DNA of 64,000 bases from Branchiostoma lanceolatum (GCF_035083965.1 NC_089740.1:7995552-8059551), one strand, 5' to 3'. Numbered from the stretch's first letter, positions 1-12,274 are shown. Numbers and translations: made by a program. The notes: a model not told the origin generated them from the sequence alone.

Positions 1-423
1 ATTTTTTTGCGTGTGCGCATATTCAGGCGTGACCCCTACGTCTCTCCGTGGGACACCTTGCGGTTGCCGGGCTATTTTGGGGGCCGGCCGGTACCCCGAA
101 TCATTTTAACTCGGACTTTAAATGCTTACCTATAGGCATCCCTAACTCTGTCATCAGTGTTGGGAACATGTCCGCTTCTAAACTGCCCTGTTGTCTAGAC
201 GAAAAACGAACACGATCTACATAGAGGTAGTGTTCAAGAATAAACATTGAATGAAAAAAAAAACACAGCAAAAAACAATCTGAAGAAGCACGACATCAAA
301 AAGATGGCCCGGAACCGAACTGATTGGAGACGAAACTCGACCCAACGTTGATTAGAATAAATTATTTAGAAAGTATTTGATAAAGTATGACAAAATTCAG
401 TGATCTTTTCTCTTTATTGAAAG

Positions 424-3400
424 GGGGACGGCGGGTTGACAGTAAGGGAAGCGAAACATGACGACTACGAGGCCGTGATGAAGATGGCTCGACCGGACAC
501 CTTCCGTGACGGTTTCGACTACCTACCAGCCAGGTTTCACCAGTATGTGGATGATCCGGACGTTTTCATCATCATGGCAGAAAGTGGCGACAGCCTGGTA
601 AGTACGTGGGCATGATTTTATCTAGTGATACACAATTTTGTACTTTTGGGGGGGCTGGCCGGCGAGTTGAGATTAACAGGTCCAAAGACAGTGGATTGCT
701 TGCTTTCGCCCCACCATGGAATTGACCTCCTTCCGTGAAGGATCTTGGTGACATTTTTCGGTGTTGTTGCAAATAAATGAAAAGTGGATCATAGTCATAA
801 TGATTCGATACTAGCGTTCTACATTGAGAAAAAAGGGGGCGTTGTCACAGATAAGGGTAAATGTTTAACCGAACAAGTAGGACACTAAATGGAAATAATG
901 TATGCGATTAGTAATTATACACTGGTCCAGAACACTGCAATGTGGCAAGAATACACTACTAAAGATGACACGAAGCTTGTAAATCTCCCCAGAATAACGA
1001 TTATATTAGTTGTATTACGACCAATTTAAGTTGGTCTAGTGGGCCAGGACTAGCTTCATATGAGACCACATATACCTATTCTCCAAGCAAGGATTTCGGT
1101 TGTGTGGGAGGCAGACGTAAAAAAACCCGGCCACTACTACCCCACAAGACCGAAACCTCTGCTTGGAGAATAATATATACCAGTACAATTGATTTGATAT
1201 GAATCTTGAAAAGGAGGAGTTATCAGCAAACAATGAAGTGATCTGGTTCAATGGACAGTGAACACTGTGGTTATTGGTACACATGAATCACATGTTGTTT
1301 AGGTATATGATTTATATTTTCCAAACTTTTCCCATTTTCACCACAGTACACAAGTTAACCACCGAAAGCGGTTGATTCCACGACCGTTTAAGTCAACAAT
1401 CCACGGTATTTGGATATGACGTCACAGTCGCCCAAAAGTTTCAACATGGAGATTCTAAAAACGACAGAAAACAAGAGTTCCGCGACCTCATATCTCCAAA
1501 AACAATTCTATTTATGCAAATGACTTACATATCAACATGATATATGCTTAATCATTAACACCTTTATCTTACTTACACATGTTGCAATATTGAAAGTCCT
1601 ATAATTTTCCAATTTGATGAATTTCGGTGTTTTTGCATTAATTATGCAAATCAGGAATTTACGTCCATAATTGGTATCTGTTGATGCTCCACTTTCAATA
1701 AACTGCATATGTTAATGCATTTGAGTCTTATAATGGAAAACACTGCAACTGTAAATTATCCTCATTATCTATGCAAATTAAGTCAAAATTAGCATAATTT
1801 GCAATTCACTGTGTATATCTCTGTCTAAGCTAACCGCATGCTAAATATCATGGAAATCCGTTGTTCCTTTGTCCAGTTATTCCCCTTAGAAGATTTTCAC
1901 AATAACGCCCCTGCAGTTCCAGAGCAAGCTGCTAGGGGCCCAAACCAACACCATTTCTTAGTTACATCACAAGTTATCTGCCATTAAAAAATCAAGACTA
2001 TAGCACGTCAAGGTCAACAGATACAAAAATTGAAGTTCTGCTGCAGTACCAAGGTCACATACCAGGGGGCCCAAAATCGACCTTGAATTTCGGCTTCACA
2101 ACAACCGCCCACATGCCATATATCATTGTAATCCATCCAGAAGTTCTTGAGTTATGCTGACTACAATAGTCCGGAAACATAAACACACTGACAGACACAC
2201 AGACACGCCAAAAACAATTCCTCCATTTTTCATGGAGATAACAACAGATAAAAGACATTTGCAAACCATTAATTCAAAATGTGATAATTTGTTTTCCTGT
2301 CTCAGAATCAATCTCAAATCTCTTGGTGTTTATTTCTTACGAAAGACTTTCTAATGCAGGTAGGGATCGCCCTTTACATGTTTCACGACGACGACGAGGC
2401 TCTACTGTTGAAAACCGGTCGTCAAAACCCAAAATATGACGGCGGGGGTGCGTTTCGTCGTGTGAGTCAGTCCGTGCCGATGGTATACAAGGATTTCCTC
2501 CTCCAGCGATGTAAGCCAACGACCTTGTATCAAAGTGTCGTTGAAGGTCACCGGACGAACCTTCACAAATACCTGCAGAACTATGGGCTTTGGGGCAAGG
2601 ACAAGTGCAAGTTTGTAAGTACATCGCGCATTCTTTAACACCCTTCTTTGATATGCATTCATTTTGTTCTGCTTTAGTGGATTTCAAGGACATAGATTCT
2701 GACCAAATTTTATTGTTATGAGATACGCAATTCAGCTCCGAAGGCTGCGAAGTATTTTGATCGAATAAACCTCAGAACAAGACTGTATGGTCCATCAACA
2801 GCCCCGACGTACGGGACTACAGTAAGCCATTCTCGCTGCGTATTTGCTGGCCAGCCGTCAGTAGCCAATCACGTCGCTGCCTACGGCCAAGATGCAACAT
2901 GATTGGCTGAAAACTTTCCCTTTGACAACAGGGATCTGATTGGCTGACGGATGATCAGTTGTTAACTCAGCGAAACGACACGCCAGGGTCGTTGATTGAA
3001 AGTGTGCATCAACGAGACCTCGTCCCCTATCCGTGTATTTTTTGTTTTGTTTCTCTCAACATGAGGACGATAGACCTGTATCACGTTATGACTTGTGTAC
3101 TGCGTAACTGTGTTACTATATTTAATGTCCTTTCCTTTTCAGGATACCATGTACTTTCAGTCTGACGTGTCTGCCATCCAAAGTAGTCTGGCGTCGAGCA
3201 ACACGACCAACCTTCCACCGCTCACCCCCTACCAGCCTCCCGACCTCCACCGCCTCCTGCCGCCCGCCTTCTCGGCCGCCGTCCTGTCTGAAGGCCGTGT
3301 GTTTGTTGACTGGGAACCGTACAAACTTTCTGAGTCCAACATGAAGAAGTTTGTAGAAGCGGGCTGCTATATTCTTGTCGACTCGACCGAACCGGCCGCT

Positions 3401-3712
3401 AAGAGTTTTAGTTTCGGCGGGAGTTACATGACTCCCCGAGGCAGGGTGTATCACATAGACATACACTGTAAGGACGAGGCTTTATGTAAGGCTCATATCA
3501 TAAACCAAGTGAAGAACGCCTGTAGTCAGTATAGAGGCATGATAACCTTCTGTATTATGGTGATAGACCAGGCTTTGAAGGAAACAGTCGTGAAATATTG
3601 TGTAGAAAGTCTGACACTGAGTCACCTGCCCCACGATCACACCTATACTCTGTATGAAACAGATCTCACCACCGTGGCTAAAGCTGTTCTTGGAAACAAA
3701 GCTAAGTACTAG
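424..3712 (+). CDS. NAT16/histidine N-acetyltransferase-like protein, copy 1 (5' exon outside window)
   Basis: Exons: 424-597 (58 codons), 2360-2614 (85 codons), 3143-3712 (189 codons plus stop). All have good AG and GT(A)AGT sites and every junction is in phase 0. The ATG exon should lie left of the window, by comparison with copy 2. The protein of about 333 residues resembles the GNAT-fold NAT16/HISAT family: an N-terminal segment with DYEAVMKM and DYLPARFHQY, then an acyl-CoA-loop region, then a long C-terminal half ending in KAKY. Known NAT16 relatives acetylate amino acids such as histidine in the cytosol; the substrate here is not determinable. The usual Q/RxxGxG/A loop is replaced by NPKYDGGGAFRR at about residues 82-93. 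No in-frame stop or frameshift is present, so the copy looks functional if its first exon exists. The family call is from memory of the motif layout. Confidence 0.75.
1069..1180. repeat. Foldback (hairpin) element in NAT16-like intron, copy 1
   Basis: Two arms of about 40 bp are inverted relative to each other. The left arm contains TATTCTCCAAGCA and the right arm GCTTGGAGAATAATATA, separated by a short spacer. The same hairpin, better preserved, is at 8244-8340, so it was present before the locus duplicated. The arm core TCTCCAAGCAGA recurs in the foldback at 14611-14800, and its complement at one end of the one at 57105-57285. Confidence 0.75.
1457..2270 (+). repeat. Interspersed repeat present only in NAT16-like copy 1
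   Basis: Between the conserved flanks this stretch is replaced in copy 2 by a LINE fragment (8615-9528). It is AT-rich with repeated ATGCAAAT-like words. Its right part (about 1840-2220) has the layout AATCCATCCAGAAG, GAGTTATGCTG, then ACACACAGACACGCC. The same words recur at 36395-36560 and, inverted, at 23754-23975. No coding capacity is visible. It is probably a non-autonomous element. Confidence 0.55.
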
Positions 3713-4402
3713 GCAGCAAGCACTGATGATGTGGTCGAAAAGACGAAAACTTGTTCATGATAAAGTCAGACGTTAACAAATCACACAGTTGATTTACAAC
3801 ATTTCTTTTCGTCTGTCACTGTTACATTTCTATAGCGACATAGTTATATTGATTTCTTGTCTGGGTATGAAGTGGGGAGTGATGGGAATTCCAGTAGCAT
3901 AACTAGGATGCTATGTATGCCAGTAAGTTTAACCCTTGTGCTGCTGGCTTTCCAGGGCCACTGCTTAAGTGCCTAGACATCTTTGAAACAAAGGGTCCTA
4001 GTTTGCATTGCTCATTTTTAGCTACCTCGCCGTATAACAACCACACGGGTGCAACATATATGCATTCTTGAAATACCATCGATTCGACAATTGCCAGGGC
4101 TAGCATGCAGAACGAACATGTGTAAACTAATACTTATCGGGCTCAGTAGCACTCGGACTACGGCCTAAACTGCGTAAATAGGCTCCTTCCTAACAATCGT
4201 CCAGTGACTCCCCCAGTCTCTTCACGACAAGAAATCCTGACTAGCCTCTAGGATAGAGCTCTTATTGACTTGACAAAGACTAGAGCTGTACAGTCGAACA
4301 TTTTGGTAAGTCCAATTTGTGTGGTGGAAATTATGGTTCAAACTTGTCCCAGAATGACTTGTACAAGCACAGATGAACTTTCAAGCTCAGAGCTCTTGTT
4401 GT

Positions 4403-6100
4403 TTTATGCACAACACCACAGCTTTCTTATGTTACAACCACTTCGTTTGTTATGTTTAGCCATACCTAGTATGGCTCAACATATTGTTTTTGTTCATGTT
4501 CTTCTTCTCCTGCCAAATCTTCAAATGGATTCAACTCCGCCATTTTTTAACCAACCGACCTGAAATTTGGCATGGAGGTAAAGAAAGCAAATACCCTCAG
4601 GTGATTTTAAAATTGCTTTGAAACAGCCCTTAAAATCATTTTTATGGAGGTTTTTTGGGGCATTTTTAGGCAATTTTTATATTTTTGGCTCCTGTGGCCT
4701 GGTTTTACAAGCAAATGACCTGACATTCGGTACAAGGGTGCCTTGAACATGTCCCTACAGGATTTCAATCACAATTCTGGTGTACATCACTTCAGAATGC
4801 TTCATTTTGGGGACTTTTGGACCCATTTTCAGACCAAAAACAGGTCAAAAGTGGTATCCACGTTCCATGTTCTATTTGCTGCTGGCCAAGGAATCCATGT
4901 TCTATCTAAGGATCCCTGCGTTCCATTTGCTACTGGCCAAAGAACACTGTTCTATTTAGGTCACCTGAGGTCATATTGCAGGAACACACGCAAGCCTTTG
5001 CAGTAAGAAGCTCTTGGGGTCTCGCAGAACTTGTAGAGAGAGTTTTTGTACGGGTGATTTTGGAACAGTCCATTTATGCATCAGGAGGGAGATTGTCGAA
5101 GTATAATGCTCTCGCAAATGTTGCCTTTCTACATGCAGTTAATATTTCGATTTGCCCAGGTGTTATTTTGGGACAGCCCACTTCTTGCATGGGGAGGAGT
5201 ATGGCTAAACATGCTGTATTTGCTCAGGGGCAAATGACGGCCTTTCTAGTTTCAATTTAATCTGTTTATGCAAACAACCTTCCCTCGTCACAAATCGAAT
5301 ATTCCGAAAAACAAACCTAAAAAAAAGTAATGCTAATGAAACAAATTACTGGCGAAGACTTGCTCAGCTGTTGTCAAAACAGCTAATTTTAAGACAGATT
5401 TTGTCTTGATAGATATGTTCTTATTAAACACGAACCTTTCTATACCGGCTTAGACGTTCTAGTTATCAATTCCGTGAAAACGGAGGTATTGTAGTCACTT
5501 GGTGTGTTTGCTTGTGTGTCTAGGTGTGTGTGCCCGCAATTATATGAATACCAATATCGCAGAGAGGCATGCGGCAACATGTAACTAGTAAGAGTGGTTT
5601 GGGTCATTTGTACGGATGGCAAACCATATTGTCACATCTTGATATAAACATCGTTTGCCATCGTGAATCCGTTCTGCTTCGATACCATCTAATTCTGTAC
5701 TTGGCTAATACGAGAGAGAAACTTTGATTTGCGATCGCGATCACATTTACAATCAACGCACTACGGAGTTGAAAAATGAATTGTTCCCTTTACCGTAGTA
5801 CAGACAGACTTGTGTACAACACTAAACTATAGTAGAACATTTTCTTTGGCCGGCGGAAGTAAGCAACTTGTCCAATATTGTGACGTGCAATATGTCATTC
5901 AATTACATAAAAAAAAGCTTAAGCGTTGCGCCTTAGACAATTGTTGTGCCTGGGACGCATTTGGACCTTGAGCTCAGCTTCCCTGCCGAAGCGCCCGAAA
6001 GTCGGTAGGTGGCGTTGTGCGGTCTTGTATTGCGCAACACCTCTTCGTAAGATACTGATTCGCGGATGGTGACCTCCTGACCTCTATCGGCTTGTTGCGT
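4403..6100. other. Single-copy intergenic DNA, no gene seen
   Basis: This lies between the two duplicated units. Short internally repeated phrases are visible around 4870-4960 (TTCCATTTGCTACTGGCC and variants) and around 5040-5200 (GGAACAGTCCA / GGGACAGCCCA). No exon with matching splice sites or long conserved frame was found. It probably holds the promoter of NAT16-like copy 2 near its right end. Confidence 0.4.
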
Positions 6101-6252
6101 TGTTTGCTTGATCTATTTGCACTGAGCTCACCGATCACAATTGAGAATAGGGTCCAAAGTGCGAGCTTGTGCGTGAGGTGTCCATAACGGCGAAGGGAGG
6201 GGAATCAACTTTTAAAACGGTTGGATTTAAAGAAGCTACACAGAGAAGTACA

Positions 6253-9200
6253 ATGGTAAGTGAAGGTTTGCCAAACATTTTCTCTTTACAAAGCCACCAG
6301 ATATTTGCTGTTACTTAACACAGAATTTTGGAAACCTGGTCAGGTCGATTAAATCTCTTTTTTGTTTTATTATCTTTTTCAGTGCATTATTTGTATCCTT
6401 TTTTAGATTGTTTATCATCCTTGACTGCTTCACAGTTGAGCCTCCTGGCTCCAATTAGTTGGTAACTACTAATGAGACCCCTGTTCGAATCCGGGAAGGG
6501 TATCCTTATTGGAGCCGCACCGTCTTTCGGAAGAGACATAAATGGGGTCCCGTGTTCGAGGAGGTGCCACGAGCAGGTTACAACAGCCTCATTACTCAGA
6601 TGGGTTCCTACTGGCTGTAATAATGCAACCAGCAGAACATTAACATTGCTACGATCGTATATATGGTTCATGGGTCGGGCACCAGGCTGCGTAGATGAGC
6701 TTGTTCCGAGACAAAAGTGCTGACATTTCCCACGATCATTTATCTGTTGTTGTTTTCGCGACGGTCTCAGGGAGCGAGTACATTTACTAGTATACTATTG
6801 TGTTCTCTCTACAAGAGTTCCAAATATTGGATAGGAATTCTTCCCGCACTCCACAGGAATGCATACTGTGGAATACCCAGTCGAGAAAGTGTGTCACCCC
6901 CCTCCCCCTTTGCGTAATGAAAATCCCCGGGACAGTAAACTAGGTCACATGCGTCAAAAATAGTTACTCAAGCAACTGGATAAAATTTTGAAACAGTCAG
7001 ACGTTTCAGACAGCATATCCGCCATCTTTCGTCAGTGACTAAGGAAAGATCTGGCAGAACCAGGTTTTATACTAAAACTTTGAAGGTCACATACGTTCAG
7101 TTATAAAAAAGGGCCCCGCCGGGTAGTTCACGGGATTTTTTTTGCATATTCAGGCGTGACCCCTGCGTCTCTCCGTGGGACACCTTGCGGTTGCCGGGCT
7201 ATTTTGGGGGCCGGCCGGTACCCCGAATCATTTTAACTCGGACTTTAAATGCTTACCTATAGGCATTCCCTAACTCTGTCATCAGCCTAAAGCTGTGTTG
7301 GGAACCTGACCGCTTCTAAACTGCCCTGTTGTCTAGACGAAAAAGGAACACGATCTACATAGAGGTAGTGTTCAAGAATAAACATTGAATGAAAAAAAAA
7401 AACACAGCAAAAAACAATCTGAAGATGCACGACATCAAAAAATGGCCCGGAACCGAACTGATTGGAGACGAAAGTTACGCAACTGAGACGCAGAGACCCA
7501 AACGCAGGCCACTCGACCCAACGTTGAGGAGAATCAAGTATCCAGAAAGTATTTGATAAAGTATGACAAAATTCAGTGATCTTTTCTCTTTATTGAAAGG
7601 GGGACGGCGGGTTGACAGTAAGGGAAGCGAAACATGACGACTACGAGGCCGTCATGAAGATGGCTCGACCAGACACCTTCCGTGACGGTTTCGACTACCT
7701 ACCAGCCAGGTTTCACCAGTATGTGGATGATCCGGACGTTTTCATCATCATGGCAGAAAGTGGCGACAGCCTGGTAAGTACGTGGGCATTATTTTATCTA
7801 GTGATACACAATTTTGCACTTCTGGGGGCTGGCCGGCGAGTTGAGATTAACAGGTCCAAAGACAGTGGATTGCTTGCTTTCGCCCCACCATGGAATTGAC
7901 CTCCTTCCGTGAAGGTTCTTTTCGGTGTTGTTGCAAATAAATGAAAAGTGGAGCATAACCATAATGATTCAATTCTAGCGTTCTAGATTGAGAGAAAAGG
8001 GGGCGTTGTCACAGATAAGCGTAAATGTTTAACCGAACAACGGACAATTAGGACACTAAATGGAAATAATGTATGTGATTAGTAATTTTACATTGGTCCA
8101 GAACACTGCAATGTGGCAAGAATACACTACTAAAGATGACATAAAGTTTCTAAATCTCCTGGCCCGGAATAACGATTGTATCGGTTGAATCACGACCAAT
8201 TTAAGTTGGTTTAGTGGGCCAGGACTAGCTTCATATGAGGCCATATATACCTATTCTCCAAGCAGAGGTTTCGGTCGAGTGGGAGGCAGACGTAAAAAAC
8301 CCCACACGACCGAAACCTCTGCTTGGAGAATAATATATACCAGTACATTTGATCTGATTTGAATCTTAAAAAGGGGGAGTTGTCAGCAAACAATGAAGTG
8401 ATCTGGTTCAACGGAGAGTGAACACTGTGGTTATCGGTGCACATGAATCATATGTTGTTTAGGTATATGATTTATATTTCCAAACTTTTCACATTTCCAC
8501 CACAGTACACAAGTTAACCACCCAAAGCGGTTGATTCCACGACCGTGGAAGTCAACAATCCACGGTTTTTGGATATGACGTCACAGTCGCCCAAAAGTTT
8601 CAACATGGAGATCCTATATTACGTGTACCAAAATCTGCTTGCAGCCTAGCTGCAAGGGCGGAATTAGGAAGATACCCCATACAAGTGGAGGCTTCGCTAA
8701 ATGCCGTCAAATATTTTCTTAGACTTCGCCAAAATGTGCCAGCCGACAGTTTTCAAGCAGATGCTTTCTACTGTCAGTTAGATCTAGACGAATCTGGTGT
8801 TAAATGTTGGGCGACAGGAATACGTAAGTCTTTAGAGGAGAGCGGGTTTGCTTTCTTATGGCATCTTCCAATTTCATACAATACAAATACGTTACAAATT
8901 GTTAGTTCCATTGGCCAGCGGATAAAGACATTTACTTCCAAACGTTTCTAAAAGAAATACATAACGACAACAAAGGTGGGGCTGCCAAAAACAAGTTAAG
9001 ATCATATAGATTATTCAAAGCAACTTATAATGAAGAAAAATATCTAAGTAATGCAAATATGAGGGTCAGGAATACAGTCACAAGACTAAGGATCAGCTGC
9101 CACAAACTACACATTGAAACGGGAAGACATACCCGCACTCCTCTAGAACAACGATTATGTAAACATTGTAATTTGAATAGAATAGAAAACGAATGTCATT

Positions 9201-10995
9201 TTGTGGTAGAATGTGGATTATATACCAAAGAAAGAAATGAACTGTATAAGCTTGTAGAAAACTTATTTCCCTACTTCACACATTTAAGCACTGTACAAAA
9301 ATTCATATTCCTAATGCGACTAGACAAACCTCCCATTGAAAAACACGTCTGTTCTTTTATATCTACTATAACCGAAAAGCGAGGAGAAGTAGAATTTATC
9401 TAATGATAGTCATATTCTTTTTGTCCCGTTAACTGTACTTGTTGTTTTGTTTTGTTGTGACCTGTACTTAGCCAAGTGTGGCAGAAATGTGCAATAAAGG
9501 TCTTCATTCAATTCAATTAAAAAAAAACATTGACTGAAAATGTGATAATCTGTTTTACTGTCTCAAAACGTTTCATCAGTCAAAATCTCTTGGTGTTTAT
9601 CTCTTACGAAAGAATTTTTAATGCAGGTAGGGATGTTCCTTTACATGTTTCACGACGATGGCGAGGCTCTACTGGGGAAAACCGGTCGTCAAAACCCAAA
9701 ATATGACGACGGGGGTGCGTTTCGTCGTGTGAGTCAGTCCATTCCGATGGTATTCAAAGATTTCCTCCTCCAGCGATGTAAGCCAACGACCTTGTATCAA
9801 AGTGTCGTTGAAGGTCACCGGACGAATCTTCGCAAATACCTGCAGTACTTTGGGCTTAGGGGCAAGGACAAGTGCAAGTTTGTAAGTACATCGTGCATTT
9901 TTTAACACCCGTCTTTAATATGCATTCATTTTGTTCTGCTTTAGAGGATTTTAAGGACAATGATTCTGACCAATTTTGATTGCTATGAGATACGCAATTC
10001 AGCTCCAAAGGCTGCAAACGTATTTTGATCGAATAAACCTCAGAACAAGACTGTATGGTCCATCAACAGCCCCGGCGTACGGGACTACAGTTAGCCTTTC
10101 TCGCTGCGTATCAAGTTGCTGGCTAGCCGTTAGAAGCCAATCACGTCGCTGCCTACGGCTAAGATGCAACATGATTGGCTGAAAACTTTCCTTTTAACAA
10201 CAGGAGGAGAAGTATCTGATTGGCTGACGGATGACTAGTTGTTAACTCAGCGAAACGACACGCCAGGGTTGTTGATTGAAAGTGTGCATCAACGAGACCT
10301 TGTCCCCTATCCGTGTATTTTTTGTTTTGTTTCTCTCAACATGGGGACGATAGACCTGTATCACGTTATAACTTGTGTACTGTGTAACTGTGTTACTATA
10401 TTTAATGTCCTTTCCTTTTCAGCATGCCATGTACTTTCAGTCTGACGTGTCTGCCATCCAGTGTAGTCTGGCATCAAGCAACACGACCTACCTTCTACCG
10501 CTCATCACCCCCTACCAGCCTCCCGACCTCCACCGCCTGCTGCCGCCCGCCTTCTCGGCCGCCGTCCTGGTTGAAGACCGACTGTTTGTTGACTGGGAAC
10601 CGTACAAACTCTCTCAGTCCAACATGAAGAAGTTTGTAGAAGCGGGCTGCTACATCCTTGTCGACCCGACCGAACCGGCCGCTAAGAGTCTTAGTTTCGG
10701 CGGGAGTTACATGACTCCCCGAGGCAGGGTGTATCACATAGACATACACTGTAAGGACGAGGCTTTATGCAAGGCTCATATCATAAACCACGTGAAGAAC
10801 GCATGTAGCCATTATAGAGGCATGATAACCTTCTGTATCATGGTGATAGACCAGGCTTTGAAGGAAACCGTCGTGAAATATTGTGTAGAAAATCTGACGC
10901 TGAGTCACCTGCCCCACGATCACATCTATACTCTGTATGAAACAGATCTCACCACCATGGCTAATGCTGCTCTTAGAAAAAAAGCTAAGTACTAG
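6253..10995 (+). CDS. NAT16/histidine N-acetyltransferase-like protein, copy 2 (complete)
   Basis: Exons: 6253-6255 (ATG only, after a 5' UTR of unknown start), 7600-7773, 9627-9881, 10423-10995; total 334 aa. The first exon ends ATG|gtaagt. Joining it to 7600 gives MGDGGLTVREAKHDDYEAV, which supplies a start codon where exon 2 has none. Exon 2 encodes the same residues as in copy 1. Exon 3 and exon 4 differ by scattered substitutions, for example HAMYF for DTMYF at the start of exon 4 and ALRKKAKY for VLGNKAKY at the end. The GNAT acyl-CoA region is again NPKYDDGGAFRR. Intron 2 carries a LINE fragment and a foldback. An AATAAA lies 250 bp after the stop. All junctions are phase 0. Both copies look intact, so this is probably a recent paralogue pair. 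Confidence 0.78.
6425..6720 (+). mobile_element. tRNA-derived SINE
   Basis: A tRNA-like head with A-box-like TTAGTTGGTAACTAC and B-box-like GTTCGAATCCGG is followed by an unrelated body containing GCCGCACCGTCTTTCGG. This is the layout of a Pol III-transcribed SINE. It lies in intron 1 of NAT16-like copy 2. The ends are approximate. Confidence 0.6.
6960..7080 (+). repeat. Half of a foldback-type interspersed repeat
   Basis: The stretch begins GTTACTCAAGCAACTGGATA and includes TTTCGTCAGTGACT and AGATCTGGCAGAACCAGG. Similar words occur in the foldback at 46048-46252 and, in reverse orientation, around 58430-58515, so this is a dispersed family. Confidence 0.5.
8244..8340. repeat. Foldback element in NAT16-like intron, copy 2
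   Basis: Arms of about 40 bp at 8244-8283 and 8301-8340 are near-perfect inverted repeats. The left arm holds TTCTCCAAGCAGAGGTTTCG and the right arm its complement, with a 17 bp loop. It is the better-preserved counterpart of 1069-1180. Confidence 0.85.
8615..9528 (+). mobile_element. 5'-truncated LINE, 3' end with decayed ORF2 C-terminus and poly(A)
   Basis: Two frames together give the C-terminal end of a LINE polyprotein. One holds RAELGRYPIQVEASLNAVK and the other (9059-9403) a cysteine/histidine knuckle, CKHCNLNRIENECHF. A one-base deletion near 8915 separates them, so the copy is dead. The 3' UTR ends in GCAATAAAGGTCTTCATTC and a short A-run at about 9519-9528. It replaces the sequence found at the same place in NAT16-like copy 1, so it arrived after the duplication or removed that sequence. 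A related 3' tail is at 41342-41403. Confidence 0.85.
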
Positions 10996-11245
10996 GCAGC
11001 AAGCACTGATGATGTGGTCAAAAAGACGAAAACTTGTTCATGATAAAGTCAAACGTTAACAAATCACACAGTTGATTTTACAACATTTCTTTTCGACTGT
11101 CGCTGTTACATTTCTTTAGCGACATATTTATATTGGTTTCTTGTCTGCGTATGAAGTGGGGAGTGATGGGAACTCCAGTAGCATAACTAGAATGGTATGT
11201 ATGTCAGTAAGTTTAACCCTTGTCCTGCTGGCTTTCCAGAGCAGA

Positions 11246-11251
11246 AATAAA
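11246..11251 (+). promoter_or_regulatory. Poly(A) signal AATAAA, NAT16-like copy 2 only
   Basis: AATAAA stands 251 bp after the copy 2 stop codon. In copy 1 the aligned sequence has a 13 bp gap that removes exactly this hexamer, and I saw no other AATAAA close behind the copy 1 stop. Confidence 0.5.
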
Positions 11252-11464
11252 CTCCCACTGCTTAAGTGCCTAGACATCTTTGAAACAAAGGGTACTATAG
11301 CTAGTTTGATATTGCTCATGTTTAGCTAACTCGCCGTACAACAACCACGCGGGTGCAACATACGCATCATTGAAATACCCTCGGTTCGACAATTGCCAGG
11401 GCTAGCATACAGAACAAACATGTGTAAACTAATACTTATCGGGCTCAGCAGGACTAGGACTAAG

Positions 11465-12022
11465 GTCTCATTCTTGTATTACTCCGAGTGGGTACCCTAA
11501 AAAAATCCGTGGGTCCAAAAATAAACGGCTGCATGAACGTGTGTTTGTATCCGTGGGAAATTATCCGGTTTTTAGACGGCCCGACTGATTTCAAGCGTCA
11601 AACTGATGAAATCTTGTTTGTAGCTGAAAAAATTAGCAGGTAAAGTTTGGCAGCCGCGCGCGAGGTCGGACGTGTACACTCCGGCCGCGGCATTGTGTGC
11701 GATGCGGTCATGCGCTTACAGCTGGAAAATACCTTTTTGGGGTGTAGCTAAGTGCAGTTTGTAATTGCTATAAAAAGAGATTGTGTGTAGTGAAAATGTT
11801 GGCAATTCGTTTTTTTACATAATCTAGGGTAAATGTTCTCAACGAAGCTGGTGTGTTACGCCTAATGGCGGTTGTACCGGCTCTATAGATACAGAAATAC
11901 AGCTGTAGAAACATAGAATGAATAACATTGGCACATTTTCTATAGCTTCATTGCGAACGAGCCCATGTAAAACACGTTTTATAACATGGAATCCTATGGG
12001 GCGAAAAACTCATGAATGAGAC
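11465..12022. mobile_element. MITE-like DNA element with 12 bp TIRs, in 3' flank of NAT16-like copy 2
   Basis: The element is absent from the aligned position in copy 1. It begins GTCTCATTCTTG and ends CATGAATGAGAC, which are inverted repeats with one mismatch. It has no ORF. Inside it, at 11842-11902, lies the 3' tail of the LINE family described at 31494-33560, so the LINE tail was nested in it or captured by it. No clear target duplication was found. Confidence 0.7.
11842..11902 (+). mobile_element. Short 3' tail of the 31,494-33,560 LINE family
   Basis: GAAGCTGGTGTGTTACGCCT, a GGCGGTT block and a terminal ATAGATACAG match the extreme 3' end of the larger LINE copy. It is nested inside the TIR element at 11465-12022. 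Confidence 0.7.
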
Positions 12023-12274
12023 ATTTAAGACCTAAACTGCGCAAATAGGCTATCTCCTTCCTAACAATCGTCCAGTGACTCCGAGTCCCTTCACGACAAG
12101 AAATCCTGACTAGCCTCTAGGATAGAGCTCTTGTTGACTTGACAAAGACTGTTCGGTCGAAAGTTTTGGTAAGTCCACAGTTTGTGTAGTGGAAATTATA
12201 GTTCAAACCTGTCCCAGAATGACTTGTACCAACACAGATAAACTTTCAAGCTCAGAGCTTTTGTTGTTTTGGGA

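Larger units (their letters stand above)
15..4402. repeat. Tandem segmental duplication, unit 1
   Basis: This segment and 7143-12272 are two copies of one locus, recognisable base by base through exons, introns and 3' flank. The offset between copies is about 7176 at exon 2, 7267 at exon 3 and 7280 at exon 4, so small and large indels have accumulated. Homology reaches the left edge of the window and so starts outside it. It ends on the right near 4402, after which the two flanks are unrelated. About 2.7 kb of single-copy DNA (4403-7142) separates the units. Confidence 0.93.
7143..12272. repeat. Tandem segmental duplication, unit 2
   Basis: This is the second copy of the segment at 15-4402. 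Relative to unit 1 it has gained a LINE fragment at 8615-9528 and a 558 bp TIR element at 11465-12022, and it lacks the repeat at 1457-2270. Small indels include 38 bp near 7470 and 13 bp at the polyadenylation signal near 11246. Confidence 0.93.
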
